The notes: generated from the letters alone by a model not told the origin. Counted from the first letter of the stretch, positions 1 through 6,548 are shown. The stretch: 6,548 bases of DNA from an uncultured Planctomycetaceae bacterium (GCA_903823545.1 CAIJTL010000272.1:1-6548); one strand, 5' to 3'. Numbers and translations: made by a program.

Positions 1-282
1 ACCGAATTCGGCCGCACTCCCGGCGAAGAAGGCTCGAAAGGCCGCGACCATCACCCCTACGGTTTCAGTTGCTGGCTCGCCGGCGGCGGCCTGAAGGGAG
101 GACTCGCTCACGGCGCCACCGACGAAATCGGCTTCCACGCCGCCGAACACCGCCACTACGTCACCGACATCCACGCCACCGTCCTCACCCAACTCGGCCT
201 CAACCCTCGCTCGCTCGAAGTGCCGGGCCACAAGCGGCTGGAGATCGAATTTGGCAAGCCAATTCGCGAGATCATGGCGTGA
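1..282 (+). CDS. DUF1501 family protein, C-terminal fragment (5' end outside window)
   Basis: Frame 1 is open from the first base to the TGA at 280-282, giving 93 residues. It opens with TEFGRTP and continues with [17 protein letters not shown], then an [12 protein letters not shown] stretch and a TQLGLNP segment. These are the conserved end of DUF1501 proteins, which belong to the alkaline phosphatase/sulfatase-like superfamily; the Glu and the Asp-His-His are typical conserved polar positions. In Planctomycetes such genes often follow a DUF1549/DUF1553 cytochrome-like gene and the products are usually exported by Tat, but neither the N-terminus nor the upstream neighbour is visible here. 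Codons are strongly G/C-ending, unlike the next two genes. It differs from the DUF1501 protein at 4792-6168 in its metal-site region (GRDHHP against GRDHWP) and in its C-terminal tail, so the two are different subfamilies rather than a recent duplication. The substrate is unknown. Confidence 0.93.
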   Translation, partial: TEFGRTPGEEGSKGRDHHPYGFSCWLAGGGLKGGLAHGATDEIGFHAAEHRHYVTDIHATVLTQLGLNPRSLEVPGHKRLEIEFGKPIREIMA

Positions 283-285
283 ATA

Positions 286-304
286 TGTCGTAAACATCAC
301 GACA
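286..304 (+). terminator. Weak hairpin just after the DUF1501 stop
   Basis: TGTCGT (286-291) and ACGACA (299-304) form a perfect 6-bp stem around a 7-nt loop, starting 3 nt after the stop codon. There is no U-tract after it, so it is at best a weak or factor-assisted terminator or an mRNA 3'-end stabiliser. The stem is short enough to occur by chance. Confidence 0.25.
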
Positions 305-310
305 ACGCTG

Positions 311-337
311 GCGACACTGAATACGTCCGTACATAAT
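311..337 (+). promoter_or_regulatory. Candidate promoter for the two-gene unit
   Basis: GCGACA (311-316, 4 of 6 matches to TTGACA) and CATAAT (332-337, 5 of 6 matches to TATAAT) are separated by 15 bp. They sit in the AT-rich 107-bp gap upstream of the gene at 390. The spacing is shorter than the usual 16-18 bp, and planctomycete promoters are poorly conserved, so this is only a candidate. No convincing Shine-Dalgarno sequence precedes the ATG at 390. Confidence 0.25.
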
Positions 338-389
338 TTACTGCCATTTATTCTGCCAACAGTATCACGTCCGTTGAGATTCACCGACT

Positions 390-1208
390 ATGGCAGCGAT
401 TGAGTACAGCTTATTTCGCGTCAAATTCATTCGACCGCGACAGAAGAATCTTTTCAAGGAGTCTGACCTCACACCAAGCGAGCTTTTCCTCCAGGCAATT
501 GACGAGCGTCCTTCGAAAGAAGTTCGCGAAGGATACAAGTGGCATATCGGAAATGTTGAGATGTACTCGGAGGCCACGGGGTACTTTGCCGCCGGTCGGA
601 CGACGAGCGCAACCGTCGCAAAATTCGACGAGGATAAAGGAGATTTCGTCGAAGAAGACATCGAGACCAGCCCCTACACACATTGTGTTTTCGAAGCGAA
701 GCTTGGTCTCATGGGAATCGCAAAGAAAACCATTCTGGCACCAACAACGATAGGTATCGCATCAAAAATTCAACTGCTTTTCACGGGAACAAGTGCTGTT
801 CGCGAACACAAAATTGAGGTCGAGATACTTCCCGTTCCAGACCCTGATGACTTTCTCAAAGCAGTTACGTCCGCATGGCAAGTATCAAAATTCACGGCTA
901 CGTTCAGGGGACCAAATCCCTTTGATGCCGATGAACTGTTTCAAAAGCCGCTTGCCGTTTATCTGAAAGAAGCAAATGGCGAACAAGGCAAAGCTGAAAT
1001 CAATGGAATTGATTTGGATCGAGATGTGGTAAAAGAAGTCGCACGCAGCACGGCTGCGACCGGAAATCGAGCCAGCGCTCGCATCAAGAAAACCAAAAAC
1101 AGCAACTCTGAAAGGCGACGCAATCAAGCGACAATACGACGAAAGCGAGCATCAACCGAAAAAGGTCATCAAAGACTTGGCCGAAGAGTACCACCGAGTA
1201 CGGTCTAA
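390..1208 (+). CDS. Unrecognised protein, first gene of an FRG-linked pair; 3' end probably frameshifted
   Basis: I do not firmly recognise this family. The open frame gives 272 residues from ATG 390 to TAA 1206-1208; an in-frame TGA at 375-377 makes this ATG the earliest possible one. Residues 1 to about 235 read as a normal soluble mixed alpha/beta protein without signal peptide or membrane segment. Notable stretches are SPYTHCVFEAKLGLMGIAKK (about 94-113) and GPNPFDADELFQKPL (about 174-188). From about residue 237 the composition changes abruptly to Arg-rich sequence (RRRNQATIRRKR), as expected of out-of-frame reading. Over the same bases the next frame reads LKGDAIKRQYDESEHQPKK, then VIKDLAEEYHRVRSND, and stops at TGA 1213-1215. 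That is a more natural C-terminus, so the gene probably carries a +1 frameshift in an A-run at 1089-1099. It overlaps the FRG gene start, suggesting translational coupling. Base composition is AT-richer than the flanking genes. A partner or antitoxin-like role is inference from context only. Confidence 0.7.
   Translation: MAAIEYSLFRVKFIRPRQKNLFKESDLTPSELFLQAIDERPSKEVREGYKWHIGNVEMYSEATGYFAAGRTTSATVAKFDEDKGDFVEEDIETSPYTHCVFEAKLGLMGIAKKTILAPTTIGIASKIQLLFTGTSAVREHKIEVEILPVPDPDDFLKAVTSAWQVSKFTATFRGPNPFDADELFQKPLAVYLKEANGEQGKAEINGIDLDRDVVKEVARSTAATGNRASARIKKTKNSNSERRRNQATIRRKRASTEKGHQRLGRRVPPSTV
1089..1099 (+). other. Probable frameshift site (two A-runs)
   Basis: AAAA (1089-1092) and AAAAA (1095-1099) lie where plausible coding passes from the frame of the ATG at 390 to the next frame. 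Removing one A from either run joins the residues before it (ARIKK) to KPKTATLKGDAIKRQ and leads to a TGA at 1213-1215. This could be a true mutation, a sequencing or assembly slip, or, less likely, programmed slippage. No pseudoknot or strong stem-loop is obvious downstream. Confidence 0.5.
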
Positions 1209-2020
1209 TGATTGACGTTATCCGAATTGAATCCACCGAAGATTTGATCGAGCAGCTCAATCGTTTGCCGAACAACTTCTTTTATCGAGGGCACGCGAGT
1301 GCGAAGTGGCGTCTGGAATAGTCACTTGAACGCGTACTCGGCACCCGATGGAACGATGAACTCGCGCGCAAATTTGAAGACGTTTCGCTTCTACGGTTCC
1401 AATCTAAATTTCATCTCTACGATCGCGAGAACACAAAACCTGATTCAAAGTTGGCATGGCTCGCTTTGATGCAACACTACGGTGTCCCGACAAGATTGTT
1501 GGATTTCACAGAAAGCCCATTTGTCGCTTTGTACTTCTCGCTCGAGGCATTCAATCTAAATTCAAAAGACGATCTTGCCGTTTTTGCGATCGACTACCGT
1601 GCGTTAATGGATCAGTCCATTTCTGTGCTTATCGCGAAAGATAGCGCTTTCCGGGAAACACGCCAGACGCTGTACGACAAACAAGACAAAGTGTTTGACG
1701 AGATTGTTGACCGATTCTCCTATGACATTGCTTGGACGGCAGAACCCAAACAGTTGAATGCACGATTGGACCGTCAAGCTGGATCGTTCTTGGTGTCTGG
1801 AAATCGCGGAATGCGAATCTAAGACGTTCTGAACTCATCGACGTACTCAACTGTCGCGATGCGCAAATTTGAAATAGCGAGATGTCTTTACGAATCGATA
1901 TTCGCTCTTCTTCGCAAAATGAATATCACGAGTAAGAGTCTCTACGGCGATCTCGATGGACTGGCACGGGCAGTCAAAATGGAGATGCAGGTCTATGCCT
2001 TTGAGGCAGCAGCCGAGTAG
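1208..2020 (+). pseudogene. FRG-domain protein gene, broken by two in-frame stop codons
   Basis: Reading from ATG 1208 gives 270 conceptual residues up to TAG 2018-2020, interrupted by TAG at codon 38 (1319-1321) and TAA at codon 205 (1820-1822). The frame never shifts. FRG-domain hallmarks lie on both sides of the first stop: FYRGH with W34 and L36 before it, SLER after it, then AWLALMQHYGVPTRLLDFT (about 83-101) followed by SPFVALYF (103-110), and RQAGSF (189-194). After the second stop comes a family-like tail with MNI and LYGDLDGLARAV (about 238-256). Full length therefore matches an ordinary FRG protein. The family is functionally uncharacterised, and no signal peptide or membrane segment is visible. 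The start overlaps the upstream gene's end (TAATGATTGA), so the pair was probably one operon. Both stops become Gln codons (CAG, CAA) with a single T-to-C change, fitting decay by two C-to-T transitions. The stretch from ATG 1451 to TAA 1822 remains open and might make a 123-residue fragment, but it lacks the FRG motif itself. Confidence 0.88.
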
Positions 2021-2102
2021 AGGGCGGTTCGTGCCAACCTTTGGTAACCAACTGACAGGAACCGACCTTACTCGAGGAGTTTGGCAACTCGGTATTCAAA
2101 TC

Positions 2103-2124
2103 CCGGCGAGGACATCCTCGCCGG
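2103..2124. repeat. Perfect 10-bp inverted repeat in a convergent intergenic region
   Basis: CCGGCGAGGA (2103-2112) and TCCTCGCCGG (2115-2124) are exact reverse complements around a 2-nt centre. As RNA they would form a very stable GC-rich hairpin on either strand, opening to a 4- to 6-nt loop. It lies between the broken FRG gene (end 2020) and the minus-strand ATPase gene (end 2239), so it could act as a bidirectional transcription barrier. No U-tract follows on the plus strand, and only GATTTG follows on the minus strand, so it is not a classical intrinsic terminator. A weaker 6-bp stem, CGGTTT/AAACCG (2168-2173 with 2184-2189), lies closer to the ATPase stop. No gene is apparent in the 218 bp from 2021 to 2238. 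A dispersed REP-like element is an alternative reading. Confidence 0.7.
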
Positions 2125-2238
2125 AGAGTCGCGTGTCTTTGAAGAGCAGTCGGCCCTCGGTGAGGAACGGTTTAAGATAGCCCAAACCGGCAAACAAAAT
2201 CGGTCAACCGCAAGGCCACAACAAGGGCGAGCCATCGT

Positions 2239-4443
2239 TCAACGTTTTTTGCGTCGGAGTTCACTAAAGAGCCGACCGTAGGCTCGTTGGATGACATCAG
2301 GGCCGGTCGGTCGTGACTCCTCGCGGCTCGCGTCACGGCAAGGGGCTTCTCGGGTTGGCTCTGGTTGGACGACGTCGAAGGCTCGGTTCGATTCCTCTTC
2401 AGGCTCATCCAGCGAAATCGTTGGGATGGCCGTTCGACCGACTCGATTCATCATTTGTTGAGTTTCGAGGTACAGATCGAGCACATCAGCCCCAAGTTGT
2501 TCTTCAAGGCCGTCATCCTCGAAGGTCGCCTGTAAGAGTTCTGTCGGCAGATGGCGTTCAGCGGGGAGATTCTCCGTCAACACCCCTTCGTTTGGTAGAT
2601 CATTTGGCGACAGAGAGAATGTTGATCGCTCTTGATCCCGCTCGCTCGCCGACCTCGCATAGCTTTCGACAATTCCCGAAAAATCGTCGGCTGCGCTTGC
2701 CGCTGATTCATGGGACTCAAGGCAGTCAGCCTCATGATCATGAGGCTCGTGAGCGTCATCGAACGCTGCAACGACGTCGTGCTGCTTGGCCACTGCGACC
2801 GGCGTCGAGGGCGTTCGCTTCGTCGTTAGGTGATTATGCGGAGCGTTGAAGTTCCAGACGATTCCCGAATTGCTCGCCCCTGATTCGATGCGAACGTAAC
2901 GATCGACGACCGGCTCTTCTTCAAACTCAGGCGAGTCATCCGATTCCCACGAGCGCGCCGGCAAGTTCCAGACTGGCGTTTGGACTTCACCAAGATCAAA
3001 GGAATTCGTTTCTTCGGCATCAAGTTGTTGAAAACGATGAATGCGTCCGACGTGCGGTTCGTGATCACCGACATCGAGTTCGTCGTCTGGCGTCGAATAC
3101 TCCTCAGCATCCGACATCGAAGCGTCGTCGTCATCGCTCGCGAACTCATCAACGGCAAACGAATCCGACGACGGTGAGCCGAATTCGAGCTTGTGCGCGT
3201 CGAAGACTTGGCCGAAGTACGGACTCCCCGACAACGTGTCCGCAGCAGAAGACTCTCGATCAAACTCCGCTTGCTCAGTCTGCTCGGCGACATCCGCCAT
3301 GACATCGTCAATTGAAATCGATCGTGGCGTCGTCGCGTGCCAATCGTCTTTCAAGCAAGTCAGCTTGCTGGCGGATTCATCGGACGTGAATTCGGTGTGC
3401 GAGCTTTCAAACGTTGCCGACTCACCACCAATTTCAATCGCTGAGGTCTCATGCCCGAGTGATTCTGTTTCCCAAGAATCGTGAGTAGCTTCGACCGCCT
3501 CATCATTGTGATCGTCGGACGCGGCTTGATGTTCCACCTGCGGCCATAAGTTGACGGCCGAGTCTTCCATCACCGGCGCATGTGACATCCCGCGATAAAC
3601 TTCACCACCACCGACCGGGTCGTTCCAATGCAAGGGCAACTGCTTGAGGTCATCCAGAGCGTCACGCACAATGTCGGCTGTCACCGGCCGCTGCTCGCTG
3701 ACGAAAGCTAACAACAAACTGTGATCAGCCAGATGATTCAAACAGCGAGGATTTCCGTCTGCGGCTTTGGCGATAAACGCGATCGCATCTGGAGCAAACA
3801 AGTCATCGGGATGAGCACCAGCGATATCGACGCACATCCGCAGATACTCGATCGACTCTGCTTGAGTCAGTGGTTCGAGATCAACATGGCAGCAGATTCG
3901 CTGATTGAACGCTGACAACTCCGGATCGGCGAGCCGTTCTTCGAGATCACGATTGCCGATCAGGACCACTCGCGTCAGTGGAATCCCATTATTTGTCAGC
4001 ATGGTCAACATGCGGACTTCATCGAGAACCGGCACACTTAGCCGGTGTGCCTCGTCAAGAATCACCACGAGCGCCTGATGTTGCGGTACCAGCGTCTTGA
4101 GCGCGGCCATCAACTCCAAACGCAGCTCCTGCTCGGCCATGCGGTTGTAGGGGCGATTCAACTCAAACAGGATCGCCTGCAACAACGCTCGACGCGTGGG
4201 AAACGCCGCGTGACTCAAGAAAGCAGAGGCGAAAGTCGGCTGCAATTCAAACGCGAGCCGCAGTCCGACCAGCGTCTTTCCGACGCCGGTTTCGCCTGTC
4301 AAAACGCTGATCCCCTGCCCTCGCTCGCAGCTTACGGCCAGTGCGTCCAAGGCCCCTTGGGCTCCTTCGAGCGGCACAAAGCACGCGGCATCAGGTGTTG
4401 CGGAGAATGGTCGGCGTTGTAGCCCAAAAAATTCTTCGTACAT
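2239..4443 (-). CDS. ExeA-like AAA+ ATPase with a long acidic C-terminal tail
   Basis: The protein has 734 residues. The first 270 or so form an AAA+ ATPase of the ExeA/GspA type: an N-terminal MYEEFFGLQRRPFSATPD, a Walker A GETGVGKT (50-57), a Walker B LVVILDEAH (125-133), a sensor-1-like LIGNRDL with N164, a candidate arginine finger at R182 in FNQRI, and GNPRCLNHL (230-238) as the sensor-2 region. ExeA proteins use ATP to help assemble type II secretion or related envelope structures. This one lacks the usual transmembrane segment and peptidoglycan-binding domain. Instead, residues about 280-710 are Asp/Glu/Ser-rich and probably disordered (for example DEFASDDDDASMSDAEE at about 432-448), followed by a short basic end, LFSELRRKKR. 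It is therefore predicted to be cytosolic, and its partner is unknown. The start is supported by a strong Shine-Dalgarno sequence 6 nt upstream. It is transcribed alone, divergent from the DUF1501 gene. Only the ATPase domain supports the functional call. Confidence 0.9.
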   Translation of the reverse strand: MYEEFFGLQRRPFSATPDAACFVPLEGAQGALDALAVSCERGQGISVLTGETGVGKTLVGLRLAFELQPTFASAFLSHAAFPTRRALLQAILFELNRPYNRMAEQELRLELMAALKTLVPQHQALVVILDEAHRLSVPVLDEVRMLTMLTNNGIPLTRVVLIGNRDLEERLADPELSAFNQRICCHVDLEPLTQAESIEYLRMCVDIAGAHPDDLFAPDAIAFIAKAADGNPRCLNHLADHSLLLAFVSEQRPVTADIVRDALDDLKQLPLHWNDPVGGGEVYRGMSHAPVMEDSAVNLWPQVEHQAASDDHNDEAVEATHDSWETESLGHETSAIEIGGESATFESSHTEFTSDESASKLTCLKDDWHATTPRSISIDDVMADVAEQTEQAEFDRESSAADTLSGSPYFGQVFDAHKLEFGSPSSDSFAVDEFASDDDDASMSDAEEYSTPDDELDVGDHEPHVGRIHRFQQLDAEETNSFDLGEVQTPVWNLPARSWESDDSPEFEEEPVVDRYVRIESGASNSGIVWNFNAPHNHLTTKRTPSTPVAVAKQHDVVAAFDDAHEPHDHEADCLESHESAASAADDFSGIVESYARSASERDQERSTFSLSPNDLPNEGVLTENLPAERHLPTELLQATFEDDGLEEQLGADVLDLYLETQQMMNRVGRTAIPTISLDEPEEESNRAFDVVQPEPTREAPCRDASREESRPTGPDVIQRAYGRLFSELRRKKR

Positions 4444-4449
4444 GGAAAA

Positions 4450-4460
4450 CTCCCCCTTCC
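4450..4460 (-). promoter_or_regulatory. Ribosome binding site for the ExeA-like ATPase
   Basis: On the minus strand GGAAGGGGGAG ends 6 nt before the ATG at 4443. This purine-rich Shine-Dalgarno sequence at normal spacing fixes the start at the MYEEFFGL N-terminus typical of ExeA-type ATPases. Confidence 0.75.
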
Positions 4461-4782
4461 TTGGGTTGTCCTGCGGAACACGATCCGCGCCGAGACCGAG
4501 CAGTCAGCAGCTTGATCGAACCCCGATTGCTCCTCGCTTGAGGGTTCTCCGGCTTCGGTCAGCACGGTCGTCGTGATGCTGTCAGTCCGACCGACTACGA
4601 CGGCGAATCACGTTGTCCCCGATCGGTAAACCAAGCGAACTTTGCGGGCCGGCCGCTGCCGATTGTCGTGCCAAATCAAAGACTGCCCCCCGAAGCTCGC
4701 ATCAGTCGTCTTTCATTCGTTGGCTAATGCGATAGACTCTCCGCCGCCGAAACGAAGGCAATCAGTTCTTTATGAACGTCAC

Positions 4783-4786
4783 GGAG
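4783..4786 (+). promoter_or_regulatory. Ribosome binding site for the DUF1501 gene
   Basis: GGAG lies 5 nt before ATG 4792 and 8 nt before ATG 4795. It supports one of these two adjacent starts over the far-upstream TTG at 4642, and places the twin-arginine motif about 19 residues from the N-terminus, as expected. Confidence 0.6.
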
Positions 4787-4791
4787 ACGCG

Positions 4792-6168
4792 ATGATGTTG
4801 AAGATCGTTGGCCCCCGCCAAAATGGCTTTTGCGATCGAATTGACCGCCGTAGTTTCTTGCAGATCGGGAGTTTGGCCCTCGGAGGCGCGACCCTCTCGC
4901 TTCCTCAGTTGCTGCGAGCCGAACAAACCGCAGCGACGAACGGCCAACAACCAACTCGCCACAAGTCGGTCATCAACATCTTTCTTTCCGGCGGTCCACC
5001 GCACCAAGACCTCGTCGACTTGAAGCCGGATGCACCGACCGAAATCCGGGGCGAATTCCTGCCAATTGAGACCAATGTTCCAGGCATTCAGATTTGCGAA
5101 CTACTCCCGAAGTTGGCGGGGATGACTGACAAGTTGGCGATCATTCGATCTCTGGTTGGCTCGGACGGACGCCACGCCGCGTTTCAATGTCAGACTGGTC
5201 GTCGCTTCGCGAATCAGATTGCCGGTGGCTGGCCTTCGTTGGGGTCGAACGTCTCAAGACTACAAGGCTCAGTCGATCCGGCAGTCCCGCCGTTTGTTGG
5301 ACTCGCTCCGAAGATGATCACTTCGACCTGGGCCGATCCTGGTCAGCCTGGATTCCTTGGGCCAAGCCACTCGCCCTTTTTGCCAAATGCAGAAGGCAAG
5401 AAGGACATGGTCCTCAACGGCGTCGACAACGAACGTTTCGGAACTCGGAAATCGTTGCTGAAGAACTTCGATCTGCTGCGCCGTGATGTCGATTCGAGCG
5501 GTATGTTGCGCGGCATGGACAAGTTCACGGAGCAAGCCTTCGGCATCTTGACCTCCAGCAAGTTGGCGGAAGCGATCGATCTTGAGCGTGAAGATCCGAA
5601 GCTGCGTGACCGATACGGTAGAGGGAGTGACAAGCCCGCCGGTTATGGAGATGCGGGTCCGCTCCTCAATGACTATTTCCTACTGGCACGCCGCTTGGTC
5701 GAAGCTGGAGTGCGCGTTGTCACACTCGCGTATGGCCGCTGGGACTGGCATGGGATGCCATACGGAACAAACTTCTCAAACGCTCGAGAACATTTCCCGA
5801 TGCTCGATATCGGTTTGTCGGCCCTGATCGAAGACCTGGATCGTCGAGGTCTACTCGAAACAACAACGGTTCTCGTTTGGGGCGAGTTCGGCCGGACCCC
5901 GAAGATCAATCCTGTCGGCGGTCGAGACCACTGGCCCGAAGTCGCGTGTGCGATCCTCGCGGGAGGCGGACTCCGTACCGGCCAAGTCATCGGCTCAACC
6001 AATCGGTATGCAGAACACGCCAAGGAACGCCCAGTAACATTCCTAGAGGTCTTTGCCACGCTGTATCAGTCGCTGGGCATTGATGTGAGTGCGACAACCA
6101 TCAGCGACCTATCCGGTCGCCCGCAGTATGTCACCGACGGCGTGCTCCCCATTCGAGAGTTGGTTTGA
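4792..6168 (+). CDS. DUF1501 family protein with Tat signal (sulfatase/phosphatase-like fold)
   Basis: From ATG 4792 the protein has 458 residues, the usual full length for DUF1501. A twin-arginine signal, DRRSFLQIG (18-26), is followed by a hydrophobic stretch ending near LRA (41-43), so the folded protein is predicted to be exported. Family landmarks follow in order: [18 protein letters not shown] (63-80), the RGEF segment (86-89), ELLPKLA (103-109), SDGRHAAF (124-131), a WDWH motif (317-320), [11 protein letters not shown] (363-373), GRDHW (377-381) and a C-terminal LGI/LSGRP region (428-443). The conserved Asp, His and Glu residues are consistent with the metal-binding alkaline phosphatase/sulfatase superfamily, but no substrate is known. 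The start was chosen from the Shine-Dalgarno at 4783 and the signal position. No DUF1549/DUF1553 partner gene lies directly upstream, unlike many planctomycete DUF1501 loci. It ends 30 bp from the convergent gcvPA stop. Confidence 0.93.
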   Translation: MMLKIVGPRQNGFCDRIDRRSFLQIGSLALGGATLSLPQLLRAEQTAATNGQQPTRHKSVINIFLSGGPPHQDLVDLKPDAPTEIRGEFLPIETNVPGIQICELLPKLAGMTDKLAIIRSLVGSDGRHAAFQCQTGRRFANQIAGGWPSLGSNVSRLQGSVDPAVPPFVGLAPKMITSTWADPGQPGFLGPSHSPFLPNAEGKKDMVLNGVDNERFGTRKSLLKNFDLLRRDVDSSGMLRGMDKFTEQAFGILTSSKLAEAIDLEREDPKLRDRYGRGSDKPAGYGDAGPLLNDYFLLARRLVEAGVRVVTLAYGRWDWHGMPYGTNFSNAREHFPMLDIGLSALIEDLDRRGLLETTTVLVWGEFGRTPKINPVGGRDHWPEVACAILAGGGLRTGQVIGSTNRYAEHAKERPVTFLEVFATLYQSLGIDVSATTISDLSGRPQYVTDGVLPIRELV

Positions 6169-6198
6169 TCAGATTGATGCTCGCGTTCCGGGTGAAAT

Positions 6199-6548
6199 TT
6201 ACCTAATGGATTTTGCGAGTCCGTCGATTTGTGCCTTCGTTCGCGATTCGGTGACAGCGACCAGAAGCCATCGGCTGGCTGCATTTCCGTGTTCGGTGAC
6301 GAGCATCGGGAAGCGATCGAGAGCTGGGCCGATATCGAAGCCAGCGGCTCTCGCTCTGATTGCGACCTCAATGGCGTTGCCACTGCATTTCACCACGAAC
6401 TCTTTGAAAAATGAGGCAGCGAACGCGAGTTCGAGGCCGCTGTTAACAACCAATTGCTCTGCTGCGTAGTGAGCTTTCTGGCACGACAATTCACCGACTT
6501 CACGCAATCCTTGTGGACCAAGCAGAGAGAGATAAACCGTCGCTCGCA
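6199..6548 (-). CDS. gcvPA: Glycine dehydrogenase (decarboxylating) subunit 1, C-terminal fragment
   Basis: The minus-strand frame is open from the right edge of the window to TAA 6199-6201, giving about 115 residues; the N-terminal three quarters lie outside. It reads ATVYLSLLGPQGLREVGEL, then QKAHYAAEQL, FFKEFVVK and LLVAVTESRTKAQIDGLA, which matches the C-terminal end of GcvPA. With GcvPB this subunit forms the P-protein of the glycine cleavage system, which decarboxylates glycine and passes the aminomethyl group to lipoylated GcvH in the cytosol. The PLP-binding lysine is in GcvPB, so its absence here is expected. gcvPB often follows gcvPA directly, but here the next gene downstream is the convergent DUF1501 gene, only 30 bp away, so gcvPB must lie elsewhere. 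No clear terminator hairpin is visible in that gap. Confidence 0.9.
   Translation of the reverse strand, partial: RATVYLSLLGPQGLREVGELSCQKAHYAAEQLVVNSGLELAFAASFFKEFVVKCSGNAIEVAIRARAAGFDIGPALDRFPMLVTEHGNAASRWLLVAVTESRTKAQIDGLAKSIR

Larger units (their letters stand above)
4444..4791. other. Divergent intergenic region, no gene seen
   Basis: These 348 bp separate two divergent starts and should hold both promoters. On the plus strand a weak candidate is TTTCAT (4711-4716) with TAGACT (4733-4738) at 16 bp spacing, about 50 bp before the DUF1501 start. I found no convincing minus-strand promoter. An 8-bp palindrome GGCCGGCC lies at 4647-4654, and an imperfect stem (CAGCACG with CGTGATGCTG) at about 4561-4582. 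None is strong evidence of an operator. The reading frame of the DUF1501 gene stays open back to a TTG at 4642, but that extension does not look coding. Confidence 0.5.

Noticed and set aside
69..293. 74-codon plus-strand open frame overlapping the end of the first DUF1501 gene.
   Set aside because: Arg/Pro-rich out-of-frame translation of a clearly recognised DUF1501 C-terminus.
1319..1822. Stop-codon reassignment (TAG/TAA read as Gln) to explain the FRG interruptions.
   Set aside because: The gcvPA fragment ends at TAA exactly at its expected C-terminus, and the FRG reading frame itself ends at TAG at the family's normal length, so both codons appear to act as stops here.
283..2238. Insertion-sequence or attachment-site origin for the AT-rich block.
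   Set aside because: No transposase, integrase, tRNA gene or matching direct or inverted repeats at its two edges could be found by eye. Acquisition is suggested only by base composition and gene content.
2313..2849. A 178-codon plus-strand open frame, and a 161-codon minus-strand open frame at 2826-3311, inside the ATPase gene.
   Set aside because: Both lie wholly within the coding region of the ExeA-like gene in other frames. They are rich in Arg/Ser/Pro with no recognisable domain, as expected for shadow frames of an acidic GC-rich gene.
4642..4791. Upstream TTG start that would extend the DUF1501 protein by 50 residues.
   Set aside because: It would bury the Tat signal about 70 residues in, and the extra sequence has no family resemblance. 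ATG 4792 has a Shine-Dalgarno sequence and puts the twin arginines at residues 19-20.
4772..4795. Tiny upstream open frame (ATG 4772 to TGA 4793-4795) overlapping the DUF1501 start as ATGATG.
   Set aside because: Seven codons with no ribosome binding site or regulatory peptide features; likely chance.

Overview
The window looks like chromosome from a planctomycete, probably of the Pirellula/Rhodopirellula type. That is inferred from gene content: parts of two DUF1501 proteins (a family greatly expanded in Planctomycetes), one with a twin-arginine signal, and a stand-alone ExeA-type AAA+ ATPase with a very long acidic tail. No rRNA, tRNA or CRISPR was seen.

Layout. (1) 1-282, plus: the C-terminal end of a DUF1501 protein, GC-rich (39 G/C in the first 60 bases). 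(2) 283-2020, plus: a visibly AT-richer block (23 G/C in 721-780) with a two-gene unit. The first gene is an unrecognised protein of about 272 codons with a probable frameshift near its 3' end. The second, overlapping it, is an FRG-domain gene broken by two in-frame stop codons (TAG at 1319, TAA at 1820), although recognisable FRG-family sequence continues to 2020. (3) 2021-2238: a short convergent intergenic region with a strong perfect inverted repeat. (4) 2239-4443, minus: an ExeA-like AAA+ ATPase of 734 residues. (5) 4444-4791: a 348-bp divergent intergenic region. (6) 4792-6168, plus: a complete DUF1501 protein with a Tat signal. (7) 6199-6548, minus: the C-terminal end of glycine dehydrogenase subunit 1 (GcvPA), running off the right edge.

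The genes do not form one pathway. The flanks are ordinary chromosomal genes (exported DUF1501 proteins, glycine cleavage). The block at 283-2020 looks like a small accessory cassette, inferred to be a toxin/defence-type pair that was acquired and is now decaying. This is the most interesting part of the window. What is directly visible is the FRG motif set, the two stops, the reading-frame switch and the start/stop overlap. Any defence or toxin role is inference.
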